A stretch of 64,000 nt of DNA from Peribolospora baueri. Taxonomy: Eukaryota > Basidiomycota > Peribolosporomycetes > Peribolosporales > Peribolosporaceae. Each line of letters starts with the position of its first letter. Position 1 is the first letter of the stretch. A program made the position numbers and the translations under genes. The DNA lies in the NCBI GenBank assembly GCA_029717555.1, contig JAMDHS010000051.1:1-64000 (forward strand), read 5' to 3'. The notes under the pieces were generated by a model. It did no database searches and was not told where the DNA came from. It saw only the letters and a list, made by a program, of their open reading frames with translations. Of the stretch, positions 34,271 to 45,492 are shown piece after piece.

Positions 34271-35630
34271 ATGAACAAGATGAAGGTCGGCGTCCTCGGT
34301 GCTACAGGTGAGGTAGAAGAAATCTTGAGAGCGCCCCTTCGTACTTCCTCTCATCTCTTCTCGTTCTTGGACTCCCTCATCCTACAAGGCACCGTCGGCC
34401 AGCGCTTCATCCTCCAGCTTTCCTCGCACCCGCAATTCGACCTTCACGCGCTCGGCGCTTCCAAGAAGTCAGCCGGCAGGCCCTACAGCAAAGCCGTCAG
34501 TGGGCGATGGAAGCAGTCTGCGCCGATACCCGACAACGTGCGCCATATGGTCGTGACAGAGTGCAGGCCAGATGAGCAAGGGTGGTCCCAGTGCGAGGTC
34601 GTCTTCTCAGGGCTTGACTCGGACGTGGCGGGAGACGTCGGTGAGTGATGACGGTAGCGCCTTGGTCTGAGCTGCCGAAGTGCTCGTCTGAGGCCGCTTG
34701 TGTGCCTGCGCCCACCGTTCCATCCTTTTCTTCTTGCAGAGGCCGCCTTTCGAGATGCCAACCTCCGCGTCTTCTCCAATGCAAAGAACTATCGGCAAGA
34801 CCCTCACGTTCCTCTTGTGGTTCCGCTCGTCAATCCCTCCCACTTCGACATGATCCCCCACCAGCGCAAGTCCCTCGCCCCATCTCCCTCAAAGGGCTTC
34901 ATCATCACCAACGCAAACTGCTCCACCACCAGCCTGGTCGTCCCTCTCAAAGCTCTTTCAGACGCATTTGGGCCGCTCGACCGCGTCATGGTGCAAACCA
35001 TGCAGGCCATCTCCGGCGCCGGCTACCCAGGCGTCAGCTCACTTGATATCCTGGACAACGTCGTCCCGTATATCAATGGGGAGGAGGAGAAGATGGAGTG
35101 GGAGGTCGGCAAGATCCTCGGAGCCATCTCGGAGGACAATAAATCATTTGACCATGCACCGCTGAAGGTATCGGCTTCGTGCAACCGTGTCCCTGTAATC
35201 GACGGCCACCTCGAGTGCGTCTCGGTGAGCTTTGCAAACCGGCCACCTCCCAGCCCTGAAGCGGTGCGCGAAAAACTGAGCAACTTCGTCAGCGAGGCGC
35301 AGAAGCTTGGCTGCCATTCCGCGCCAAAAGTGGCGATCACGGTGCACGACGAAGAGGATAGGCCTCAACCCAGGTTGGATAGGGATTGGCAGAACGGGGC
35401 GGGGGTGAGCGTGGGCAGGGTGAGAAAGTGTGGTGTACTGGATATTAAGGTGCGTCAGGCCTGGCTGCAAAGTCGCAGTCCCTTGCATATTACGACCGTG
35501 CCTGACTTTCTGCTTCTGCTGCCGCCGTCATTGTCAGTTCGTTGTGCTGGTCAACAATGTTATGCTCGGAGCTGCCACCAGCTCAATCATGAACGCCGAG
35601 ATCGCTCTGGCAAAGGGATACCTTTCCTAA
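34271..35630 (+). CDS. HOM2: Aspartate-semialdehyde dehydrogenase
   Basis: Reduces L-aspartyl-4-phosphate to aspartate semialdehyde with NADPH, the second step toward homoserine, threonine and methionine, in the cytosol. Exons 34271-34307, 34389-34640, 34740-35449 and 35538-35630 sum to 364 codons (363 residues, close to the 365 of yeast Hom2). The nucleotide-binding start MKVGVLGATGTVGQRF is complete only after splicing. Catalytic Cys lies in ITNANCSTTSLV and the active-site His in CNRVPVIDGHLECVS. QAISGAGYPGVSSLDI and the C-terminal VNNVMLGAATSSIMNAE are family blocks. First gene of the HOM/MET group; it runs toward the Zn2Cys6 factor gene. Confidence 0.95.
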
Positions 35631-36721
35631 GCTAATTTTCATTGCGCACGCGCACCTGCTCCTTGTACAAAGGCTTTATGACGCGTCTACGTCGCTTCCC
35701 TTGGCTTCCGCTGATGATTAGAAGGATCAATAGAGACGAACGACTTTTTGTCTAGCGCCCTGAGTGGTACTTGTACGTCACGTTAAGAATCTTGTAGAGG
35801 CGAGATTGAGAGATCAAGACGGATCGCAAATATGGGGAAAAGAGACAAGCCACGTAAGGAAACAATGAGAAGGAGAAAGGGGGAGAATACCCTTCGGAGA
35901 TCAAGCTTAGACTCCAGCTGGGAGATACCGAAAATACGACTCGACGTCCCCCGATCACCTCGGACCCTGCAGGCTAACCTTCACATCCGATCGCGTGCTC
36001 TTCGTGTTGTCTGCTCCATGCCGCCCCACATCGCTTCAGGAGAAATGCAGAAGGATGGCAAGCACGAAATGGAAAACCAGAGGAAACGATAACACATAGA
36101 TCTTCCTTCCAAAAGGGCCGGCAGTGCTGCTAGGACAGCCTCGACCATCACACAGTGAAACTTTGAGGCGTCACCTGCCGGCATCCCACGAGTGGGCTGT
36201 GGCAAGCACGTTCCTTGAGCAAACAGGAAGGAATGATGAACGCCGGTATGCTGGGCACGGAAGGAACGCTTGTTGTTATCTGTGAGGCGGCCCAGACGTC
36301 GTCCCCAGACGGTCCCCACGTACATATAGCGTAGATAGGAACCTTCCCCGTTGTCGCCCATGCTAATCACACACCCCCACACTCCCACACTTCCATCCCC
36401 ACGAGCACTGGAAAGCGCAGCCACATCCTGACGGAGAACGTTGACGCATCTCACTCAGTGATCCACCTAGTGGCATTGCTTCCGTCTAAAAAGAGGGGGT
36501 CTACGAAGTACAAGTACAAAAATGACAAGGTCCCTGGCGAGAAAGACACGTGCAAAAGACAATGCTAAGCAGAGACGAATAGCTTGTTCGTTTCGAGAGC
36601 TGCGTGGACGTCACCTAAAAAGCATCGGGAAAGAGCATAAAGAGACCCGGAGTCAGCCGTGCTGGCACAGACGGGTGGCGGCCGAGGGCCAAAGTGAGAA
36701 AGCTCGGAAGCCATAGGCGCT
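35631..36721. other. Spacer between HOM2 and the Zn2Cys6 factor
   Basis: A 3'-3' spacer of about 1.1 kb. A long minus-strand frame (35981-36454) lacks coding character and matches nothing. No RNA or repeat is recognised. Confidence 0.4.
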
Positions 36722-39700
36722 CTACTCACTGGCCATCCCCCCAATCGCCTCGAATGCCGTCGAATAATCCTTCAATGCTGCTTCAATTTTGCCTACCGAC
36801 TCCCATAGTGCCCTCAGTTTCGCCCGCCGCTTCTCTGACTCTTCCGGCCGTGCGGTCACGTCCGCCTCAGCGCTGTGGCTCAGGACGCTGAGCATGAGAA
36901 GCGCGTAGGCGCCCTGCATCGCACAGCACGCGAAAGACGGCATCGTGCGGGGAGTATGGGAGCCGGAAGAGGTTTGGGGAGGATGGGGCAAGCCGGAGAA
37001 AGCGAGGGCGATGTTGTGCGCGGCGTCTGCGCAGCGAGAGAGAGAGACTTCGATGGAAAAGGGCCAGAGCGCCTCGAGCGCGTTTACGGGGCCTTGCTCA
37101 ATGCGTGCTAGCTCTACGTCAGTGGCTGACGAGGTAGAGGTCGGCGAGGTGCTGCATGCGCAACCCAGAGAGGGTAGTTGGGGCATTCCCTTGCTGTGTC
37201 GGGGCATCGAAGTGAGATCGCAGTGACGGCGAACGAATACGGCCCCATCCGCGAAGGCGCGCATGCGGTGAAGCTTGATTCGAGAACTACAAGGGGGTTA
37301 GAAGGTGTAGTGACCGGAGTGAGCTGAGTGGGACAAAACACAACGAGCATACAGGAAGGAATGAGATGGTCAACACGCCTGTTGACTTTGATCCTTGCAA
37401 TCTGCCGTAACGTCCGAGCCAGCACAGCTTCCTCTCGATCCATCGACCATTTTGTCAAAGGCCTCGATCCTTCCTTCGCCATCCACCGCTTGCTTTCGGA
37501 CGCTAGCTCCTCTGCCACTTGATCGAAGTGTCGCACACGGTCAAGAAGCTTCTTGAGCTCAGTGGGAGATCGATCGCCAACGTGAGCTCGGCGAAGACCG
37601 TTCAAACACTCGGTCGCGCCGATGATGCACCGTTGGGCGGAGACGAGGGTGGGCCAGGCCTAGAGAGTACCAAGTCGTGAAAGCAAAATGGGGGAGGAAC
37701 CTGTAAATTCCTTGCGTTGCAGGCTTGGCCGCGTTTCGTGCCTTTACTGAAACAGATCGGAAAAGAGAGAACATACCCCAGGATCGGACGCGATGTTTGG
37801 AAGCTTGGTCGTAAATCGCGGGTCGTTTGGGTCGATCAAGGGGTGCTGCAAACCGAAAGTCAGCAAGATCCGAGGTCAGAAATGGCACATGCGAGCAGGT
37901 ACGAAAGGGGATGAATCATGCAGCACCCACCATGTTGCTGACAACGCTTCCCTGAATCACGCAGATATACTGGACAAAAGCGGTCGAAAGGGGACGAGCA
38001 GAGTCAATATAGGCAACAAGATGACAGGCGCGCCAGAGTGCGAGCGAAGTCGCCTCACTGTCATCCACCAAGCCCTCCTTCGCGCCTCGGTCCCATGCCT
38101 TTCCATCTCGTCATCCGAGTGAAGCTCGAGGCTCATAGCCGTGTTGAGGGCCATCACCGCGCGCTGTCTCATCTTCTGTGTGTTGCCTCGCTGAGCGTAC
38201 TCATAGACGCTCAAAAGAAGGAGCGCCAGAACCGGCTCGAGAGAGGAGGGCACGTCGGGATGGAGGGACGTGGCGCAGTTAGCACACCCCGAAAGGGCGT
38301 CCGTATCGCAGAGGGCGAGAGGAGGGTCGTAGGATGAGGCGAGGATCTCGGACTGCACTTCGACGCTCTCGAGGGCACCCATGGCGAAGTTATGGGCGGC
38401 CGACCGGCGGGCGAGAACCGATCTTTCCGAAGAAGGATGAGGATCTGAGGGGGAGGGTATGAGGGAGAGGATGGCGCTTAAGGCGAGGGAAAGAGTAGAG
38501 GAGGATTGGTGATCGTTAGGAGGGGAGGACGTAGAGGGGAAAGAGCGAGAGAGGAGGTAGGGAGGTGGTAGCGGTAGAATGGGAAAGTACGGGTGGATGT
38601 AGGCATAGTAGTCCACCAGTCTAGAATGGAAACGGAGAACAGTGGCATAAGTTGAGGTCGGCATTTTGTCGGTTCTTTTCGGAGTGGAAGCAAAAAAGGA
38701 GGCCTCACATGTCTTCATCGCTCCCATAGGCCTTGACCGTTGCCTGCGCCTCATACTCCTGGGATTCCATCCCGTCATCCTCTCCCTCCTCACCATCCTC
38801 TTGATCATCTATCTCGATATCCATTTGCCCCGTACACAAATCCTCGGATCCTTCAGCGACTGCCGAGGCGCCCGAGCTGTTAGCAAGCTCCTCTGGCACG
38901 CCCCCGCCCTGGCCTTCAGCATCGCTGCCGCTGCCAATAGAAGCAGAGAAGCTGTCGAGGCTCTGCCTCATGTTCTGTTCGTCCATGTGCCAGAATGAGG
39001 TCAGGGAAGCATCCCCCACGAGTTCTTGCGTAGGCGGCACGCGCGACGCGTGGATGACAGAAGGGAGAGAGGAGCTGCTGGGATCGAGAGGGACGGGCAA
39101 ATAAGAGCCGAGGCGGAGAATGCGGTCCCAGATCTCCTCAAGCGGCGCTGTTCATGGAGAAAAGTATAAGCTGAGCCTAGAAAGAGACACACGCAGGGTC
39201 TTAAGAAAGAGACGCTCACCATCTGCATTTGTGATGCCGGTATCTGTCCCGTCTCCGTTCCCCGCGGTCTGGCTCTTGGCCTTTGCTCGATTCTTGCGGA
39301 CCCTTGGGCCTCCTCTGTGGCTCTTGGTGTACTCGCACGCGCGCTTCTTATTGCTGCACTGTGAAGCATTAAAGCGGGAGACACGAGAAGAAATTAGATT
39401 GCAGCGAACGCGGCAAAGGTACTACGGCGAGCAATCTGGAGGAGCGAGGTCTGACCGACGTGCAAGGTGTTAGGCCGTCACACCGGGTCTTGTTTGCGCG
39501 GCTGGCAGAAATGGAAGCGATCCGTCAGGCCGAGTGGCGAAAGCACGGCGGCGGTCGGGCTTTGCTCACCAGGCAAGACATGCCGACTTGACTGGCGGCT
39601 TCTTGAACTTGTAGCGACGCTCGGATCGAGCAGGAAGCGAGCTGGACAAAGCAGCACGGGGATCTGGGTCGACGGGCATCGGGACGGCGAGATTAAGAGG

Positions 39701-39790
39701 GAAGAAATGGGGATGGGATGGAGGAGAAGGAAGAGACGAGTACGACGGCGAGCGCATCGTATATCTAAGACAGGCTCGGCCGGAATGCAT
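36722..39790 (-). CDS. Zn(II)2Cys6 fungal transcription factor
   Basis: Nuclear DNA-binding regulator lying between HOM2 and HOM3. The zinc cluster is spread over three exons: ...KSACLAC at about 39572, CRANKTRCDGLTPCTS (about 39458-39505) and CSNKKRACEYTKSHRGGPRV (about 39250-39360). Spliced it reads C-x2-C-x6-C-x5-C-x2-C-x6-C, the Gal4-type pattern. An acidic linker (DIEIDDQEDGEEGEDDGMES) follows, then the fungal-specific middle homology region: LVDYYAYIHPYFPILPLPPP, SRSFPST, LALSAILSLIP, LALLLLSVYEYAQRGNTQKM and ALNTAMSLELHSDDE with RRRAWWMT. The C-terminal helical part ends KDYSTAFEAIGGMASE. Start ATGs at 39790, 39757 and 39679 are all in frame; the longest is given. Targets are unknown; location suggests the surrounding pathway. 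Confidence 0.85.
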
Positions 39791-40143
39791 CCCTTCTCAT
39801 TGGCCGCAGCTTATCAGTGCGCAGCGCGGAACGACTGCGGCCGTACACAGCCGGTCTTCGTTTAAGCCGCGTCTTATCTGTCGATCGCGTCGCGGCTCGT
39901 ATCGCATCGGATATAAGGGGCGTTATGTATACAATGCAGCATCCTGCCGTTTGATCTACACCTAGTCCTAATTTCCCAATCCACCTTCGTGGCTGACGAG
40001 CTAGCTAGCTAGCTACAGGAGGGTCTATCGCTGCCATCCTCTCGTCACCCGCAAGTCACGCGCAAATGCCGCCGGCTAGCAAAGCGGCCGAACGGTCACG
40101 CGAGGTCATGGTGCCCTTTCCATTTATCGTCTCCGCCGCTACC
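39791..40143. promoter_or_regulatory. Spacer/promoter of the Zn2Cys6 factor
   Basis: No gene is seen. A short (GCTA)n microsatellite (about 40000-40015) is included. The spacer separates the tail-to-head minus-strand genes HOM3 and the transcription factor. Confidence 0.4.
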
Positions 40144-42510
40144 TTAGAAAAGCCACGGTCCTGCGTTTCGCACCCAGAAGAAAAACGTTAAGCGACAGGA
40201 AAGGTACATGAGCCTGGGACGATAACGAGAAACGTTCAAATGCTCACCCGGGATGCATCCTTGACCCGGTTCCTCCCTATGGCTCGGTACCTTGAGCACG
40301 CTCTCGTGCACCAGTTCGAGCGCCTGAGACACGTCTTCGCTCTTGACGACAAAGCTGATGTTGATCTCCGACGCGCCCTGGCTAATCATCTCAACGTTGA
40401 TCTTGCCCGACGCGAGGGTCGTGAAGATCTCCCCCGCAATGCCGACGGCGTTGACCATGTGGCGGCCGACAAGGGAGACGATGGCTAGGTCGTTGCGAAG
40501 GGAGACCTGCAAGAGGTAGAAGGTGCCAAGAGTGAGGAAAACAGGTCAAATAAATGGCCGTATGGGAAGAAGGGGGAAGGAAAGGAAGCCAGCCCCTTTA
40601 GAACGGCGCTCACCTCGCCGTACGCTTTGAGCTTCTTGGCAGCCCGCTCAATACGACGTCTCCCACACTCTTCGTGAATCGCAAGGCTGACGTTGGCAAG
40701 ACTAGTGGCCACCAGATCAACAACGACGCCCTCTCCATCGAGCACGCGAAACAGCTCCGCCAAGAATCCGTGTGACCCCGTGCGTCGATTCGAGCTGACG
40801 CTCAGGACCAGGATGTCGTCCTTGCTCGTGATCGCCGTCGGAAGGCGCCGGTGTCGTTCAGGACCATGATAGCCGTTCGCCGCGAGGAAGGCAGATGAGG
40901 GTTGATCGATGACGGCTTGGGCATCCGGACGGGCAGAGTTGGAGGCGTCCGGCATGACCAGCGTACCTGCGCCTGAGACATTCAAAACGTTCTTGACCCG
41001 AATGGGTGTTCCGTATCGGATGGCTTGGTGCATGGTGGATGGATGAATCACCTGCTCCGGTACAGCAAGAGAAGAGTGAGAAGTGCAAGTAGACCGACCT
41101 GAAAGCGTCGAAATAAGCAACCCGTCTTACCTCGCTCCCAAACGACGTCAACTCGGCCGCCTCGTCGGGCGTGATCATGGGAATGACCCGTGCCGATGGA
41201 ACCTTTCTAGGGTCGGCTGTGAACACTCCATCCACCTCCTTCCAGATTTGCAGCTCGGAAGCGCTCACTCCTACCGCACAGAGCGCAGAGCAAAGATCGG
41301 TGTACCCGCGCCCGACGCGAGTAAGCAGCGAGCCGGGGATAGGCCCAAAAAATCCTGGACGTCGAGAAGATAAAATTGACGGTCAAAGGCTTCGCCCCAC
41401 GCGCGACGGACGAGCTAATGAGTGCACTCACCTGAGACAACGGAGACATTGCCTCTCTTCTCGCATTCGCGAAGACGCTCGCCCATGGCTTGTGCTAGAC
41501 GAGAGTAGAATTCATCATCGACGGCGATCGCATCCGCACTGTCTTCAGGGGTACCAGACGTTGCAGTGAGACCGTAAACGTCTTGAACAATGGTCTCGAA
41601 AAGAGTGAGCTCTGCGGTAATGCCCTGTAGCGGGCGGGGAAGCAATCAGGAGTGAATGAGACCGTACGTGAGGACGAGAGCACGCATGAAGCGAGTCAAC
41701 AAAAGCCAAGGCCGACGCCCACCTGCTGTTGAAGAGCGGCGACGACTATGCGGCAACAAAGCCGTTCGCCAACGCCGACAACTGCATCGAGCGAGCGTGC
41801 AGAGAGCTCTCCGACGATCTAAATGCGTGGAACAGGCGAAAGACACCTAAGCATTTCGTAGGAAGCCATAAAACTCGCCCTCCAGTGTCTGCTCACTTCT
41901 GAAGCGGCCAAGAATGCTCTCAACCAGTTGCAGTCTTGTCTGATAGCCGTTTCAAGCGACTGAAGGAGCTTCAGACCCTGTTCTCCATCGCCCAAAATTT
42001 TCTCGGCCATCTGCAGATGAAAGTCCTCGACCTGAGCAATCGTCTTACGAAAGTCCACCTCGGGTGAGGGCGCGCGGGACGGGCTCCCTGGCTGGGAAGA
42101 TGTAAAGGGAGTGCCGACAGGGCTACGACTGCCATCAAGGCTCTTGAGATGAGAGGGAGGAGAGTCTACAGCTTGACGAGCAGCGAGAAGGAGGAGCGAA
42201 GTCGTTCCAGCCGCTTTGGTCGTGCCAGACAAGGCGGAGCAGACGATGACGAGTTTTGAAGTGGCGCGATACCGCCTGAGAGAAGCAATGCGAACGTCAG
42301 CATCAGCGACGACAATGTTTTAAAAGGCGAGCCAGATGCTTCAGGCGAAACGAAGGCGAGCGGAGAAGCTACGCACGGTATAATGGTCCCCGCTATTGTC
42401 GCCAGGAGCTTTCCAACACTTGTTCCGCCGTACTTTTGCACTACCCATGGCTTTCCCGGCGTCGACGACCCGAGACTGTGAATTCCGTTACTGGTTGCTG
42501 AACCAGGCAT
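40144..42510 (-). CDS. HOM3: Aspartate kinase
   Basis: Phosphorylates L-aspartate, the first and usually feedback-regulated step to threonine and methionine. Seven or more exons from the ATG at 42510. The kinase signature WVVQKYGGTSVGK is in exon 1; then KLVIVCSALSGTTKAAGTTS, LSARSLDAVVGVGERLCCRI, IPGSLLTRVGRGYTDLCSAL and WKEVDGVFTADPRKVPSARV with the block ITPDEAAELTSFGSEV and IHPSTMHQAIRYGTPIRVKN. Two ACT domains close the protein: ILVLSVSSNRRTGSHGFLAE and VSLVGRHMVNAVGIAGEIFT with GKINVEMISQGASEINISFV. A tiny last exon (40144-40160) gives the end ...PGPWLF. Expected to be allosterically inhibited by threonine through the ACT domains. Divergent from MET2. Confidence 0.95.
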
Positions 42511-43174
42511 GGTGCTGTCAAATTACTGGATGGGATGGTAGCGGGAATGGGCCAAGAAGGACGGATGGGTGGTGAGCAGCGACCCCCATTTTGGCGGAGG
42601 TGGTATTTGATAAACTTGGCAGCCGGCAAAAGCCGACCCTGGGTAATAAGCAGAAAGCAATCCGGACCGGTGTAAGTTGATGTCATGAAGACGGCGAGCG
42701 TAGGTACAGCAGGGGATGTGAAGGGCGATAGTAGTACATGGCAAGCTAGTATCGGGTGGGAACGGTGTGGGTGTGTGAGCAGATTGCTGTGCAATGGTAT
42801 CGGAGAGTTGCGTCGCGTCGCAAGTCGGGATCATTCGGGGCTCGGGATTCGGGATTTGCTCGACGATGAGATCGATGGAAGTAAATCAACAATACCCCAC
42901 GGACTCCACCCACAAGGTCAAGCCGCATACGTTCACCCCGGCTCGGCCTCTGCGTCGATGGGCTCTTGCTACCTCCACCTCGCCAGCCGCAACCGTGCTT
43001 CTCGTACTCGCCGAAGACTGAGGCCAATGATGGTAGCGATGGCGATGCCGACGCAACAAAACCCCCACCTACCCTCCCGCGGTCGGGTACGGCATCTCGC
43101 TGACCTTCTCTCCTTACTCTCTCGTTTCGCTCACATTCCACCCTGAGCTCGCTGCCCGTCTGCGTACCCACGCC
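42511..43174. promoter_or_regulatory. Divergent promoter region HOM3/MET2
   Basis: 664 bases between the start codons of HOM3 (-) and MET2 (+), with no other gene. It is long enough for two promoters, but the arrangement allows shared control of the first step and the methionine-branch step. No clear TGACTC (Gcn4) or CACGTG (Cbf1) core was found by eye. Confidence 0.5.
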
Positions 43175-44897
43175 ATGTCCGTCTCATCCTCAGGTTTGTT
43201 TTCTCGTTCTCATTGTCCAGAAGTTATTTCTATCTCTTCGCGTTGGCCATGCTTTCGACGATTAGCTCACAACCTTGTTGCATCTTTCTCTTCTGCAGCG
43301 CTTCCTAGCGCTCCGCCACACGGCCTGAGCGCCCTTTCCTCGTTAGTAACGGGCCAATCGGTGTCTCTGATCCCCTCCTTCACTCTCGAGTCCGGCATTA
43401 CTCTGCGCGACGTGCCCGTGGCTTGGAAGACTTGGGGACGGCTCAACGAGGGTAGAGACAATTGTATGGTGCTTTGCCACGCTCTCACCGGCAGCGCAGA
43501 TGTCGAGGATTGGTGAGTTGGCCAGCAATCATCATCTGACATGGACTAGGGTTGATAGGCCAACAAACCGCATGTATTCATCTATGCCGCCAGGTGGGGC
43601 CCGGCGCTCGGCCCAGGGCGAGTCTTCGACCCGACGCGGTACTTTATCTTTTGCGGAAATGTTCTCGGTTCGCCGTACGGATCAGCCTCTCCTCTCACCG
43701 TAGATCCTACCACGGGCAAGCCTTACGGCCCTCGTTTCCCGCTTACCACGATCCGGGATGACGTACGGTGAGTGTGTTCCCGAGGCCCGAGTAGCATCTC
43801 GCTCGCGCAAGCAAAGATAGTGGCTGACATTCCTCGACTGGTCCTTTGCGTATTCCTTCATTCTCTCGGCATTCGCCCCTGCTCCTAGAATTCACAAGCT
43901 CGTCCTTGATTCCTTGGGCGTTAAATCAGTAGCAGCTGCGATCGGAGGATCGATGGGGGGAATGGCCGTTCTTGAATGGCCTCTCTGCACCCCTCCAGGC
44001 TACGTCCGACACACCGTGCCCATTGCCACCTCGGCAGCGCACAGCGCCTGGTGCATCGCTTGGGGAGAGACGCAGCGCCACAGTATATTTAATGACCCAC
44101 TCTTCCAGGACGGCGAGTATCATGCCGACAGGCCTCCGAGGGATGGGCTGGCGGTGGCGCGAATGATGGCCATGTTGATGTACAGAAGCCATAGGAGCTT
44201 CCATGACCGTTTCGGAAGGAGGGTGGGAGAGATTCGAAGGCATGCGAGCGTTTCAGGCCCTGGCGGCCCGAGGCCATCAGCCGCTCGAGTCAACCCCATC
44301 AAGGTTACTATGTCCCCTTCCTCCTCGCCACCCGCCGAACTGTCTGCTTCCCCTCCCCTGCCCTCCGTGCTACCAATGTCGGATGGCAGAGCTTTCAACG
44401 CACAAAGCTACCTGCAGTACCAAGGCGACAAGTTCAACTCGCGCTTTGACGCCAACTGCTACATTCATCTTACATACAAACTCGACACACACGACATCGG
44501 CCGCCCTCGAGCCTTTCTCGAACCTTCTTTCCCCAATTTGCCAGCCGGATCGACCCCCATATCCGACAGCATTCCTTCCGCTCTTGCTCGCCTCCCTCCC
44601 TCTCTGGTGATTGGCGTTGTCTCCGACGGTCTGTTCCTCCCGAGTGAGCAAGTCGAGCTAGCCGACGGCATACACGATTCCCAACTCGAGATGCTCGACT
44701 CGCAAGACGGGCACGATGGTTTTCTGCTCCAGTTTGAGGAGCTGAACGCCCTCATCAGTTCCTGGCTCAAAGACAGGCTACCGCATATCTACCAGGGCGT
44801 GGGCAACGGCACAGAGATCAGCCTCGCCAACGGGAAACCCAAGGACTTCCAGGTCCAGAAGTCGAGCGTATTTGGAGAAGCCGAAGTCGGATGGTAG
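43175..44897 (+). CDS. MET2: Homoserine O-acetyltransferase
   Basis: Transfers acetyl from acetyl-CoA to L-homoserine, committing it to methionine. Exons 43175-43193, 43299-43512, 43594-43767 and 43889-44897 give exactly 472 codons (471 residues). The alpha/beta-hydrolase fold is complete: HALTGSADVEDWWGPALGPG, RYFIFCGNVLGSPYGSASPL with TVDPTTGKPYGPRFP, nucleophile Ser in AAIGGSMGGMAVLEWP, acid Asp in IGVVSDGLFLPSEQ and catalytic His in DSQDGHDGFLLQFEEL. A Pro/Ser-rich insert (around residues 265-300, PIKVTMSPSSSPPAELSAS) interrupts the cap region, as in fungal Met2 proteins. Exon 1 is just 19 bases. A serine O-acetyltransferase of the same fold is less likely given the motifs and the HOM/MET neighbours. 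Confidence 0.93.
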
Positions 44898-45492
44898 TGC
44901 TTCCGAGCGCTTCATACCCATTCCTACTTGTCTCTAGCTTTTCTTCGGGAAACATTCGTATCCGGCGGTCCTCTTGTCGCATTGGCATCTTCCTGGGTAG
45001 AATTCGCTGCCTTCCGGTCCGAACCATTCGCGAAAAGCGCTGTCCCTTGTCGTCTCTTTTGTTTTCTTAGGATGGTCCTCTACACTTTCGGTCAGCGCCC
45101 ATGTAAGCTCAACTTTTCTTCATCTCAGGCCGTCCCCGCCTGGCCAGTACAAAACAGCACCGCTGCTGGCATAAGGCGACGACGACCCATCTGAAAATGT
45201 TTTTTAGACAAATCGTGCAACCAGGTGATGGCACGGCCTCTTAACGGCCGAAGAAGGAAACAGAAAGACGAGCCAGACGTTGTTTTCTGTTTCCGACTCT
45301 CGGTTGTCCCTGTCCTAGAGTCCTCCACAACTTTCCCGATGCGCACGCGGCATCGGACGAGCCAAATTTCAAATCTATTTAAAAGCACTGTTTCTTCTAT
45401 CCATACAGGAAGGCGTGCTCTTTCCCCCTTTGTTGTCCCAGGTGAGCCCAAAAATGATAGAGTGGTCTCATAGATTCCTCCAAAAAGTCATC
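44898..45492. other. Spacer between convergent genes
   Basis: A 3'-3' spacer between MET2 and the nitrilase. No gene, RNA or repeat is recognised. Confidence 0.45.

Noticed and set aside
35981-36454. 157-codon minus-strand frame between HOM2 and the Zn2Cys6 gene
   Set aside because: Third-position pattern is not coding-like, no splice signals support it and no family is matched.
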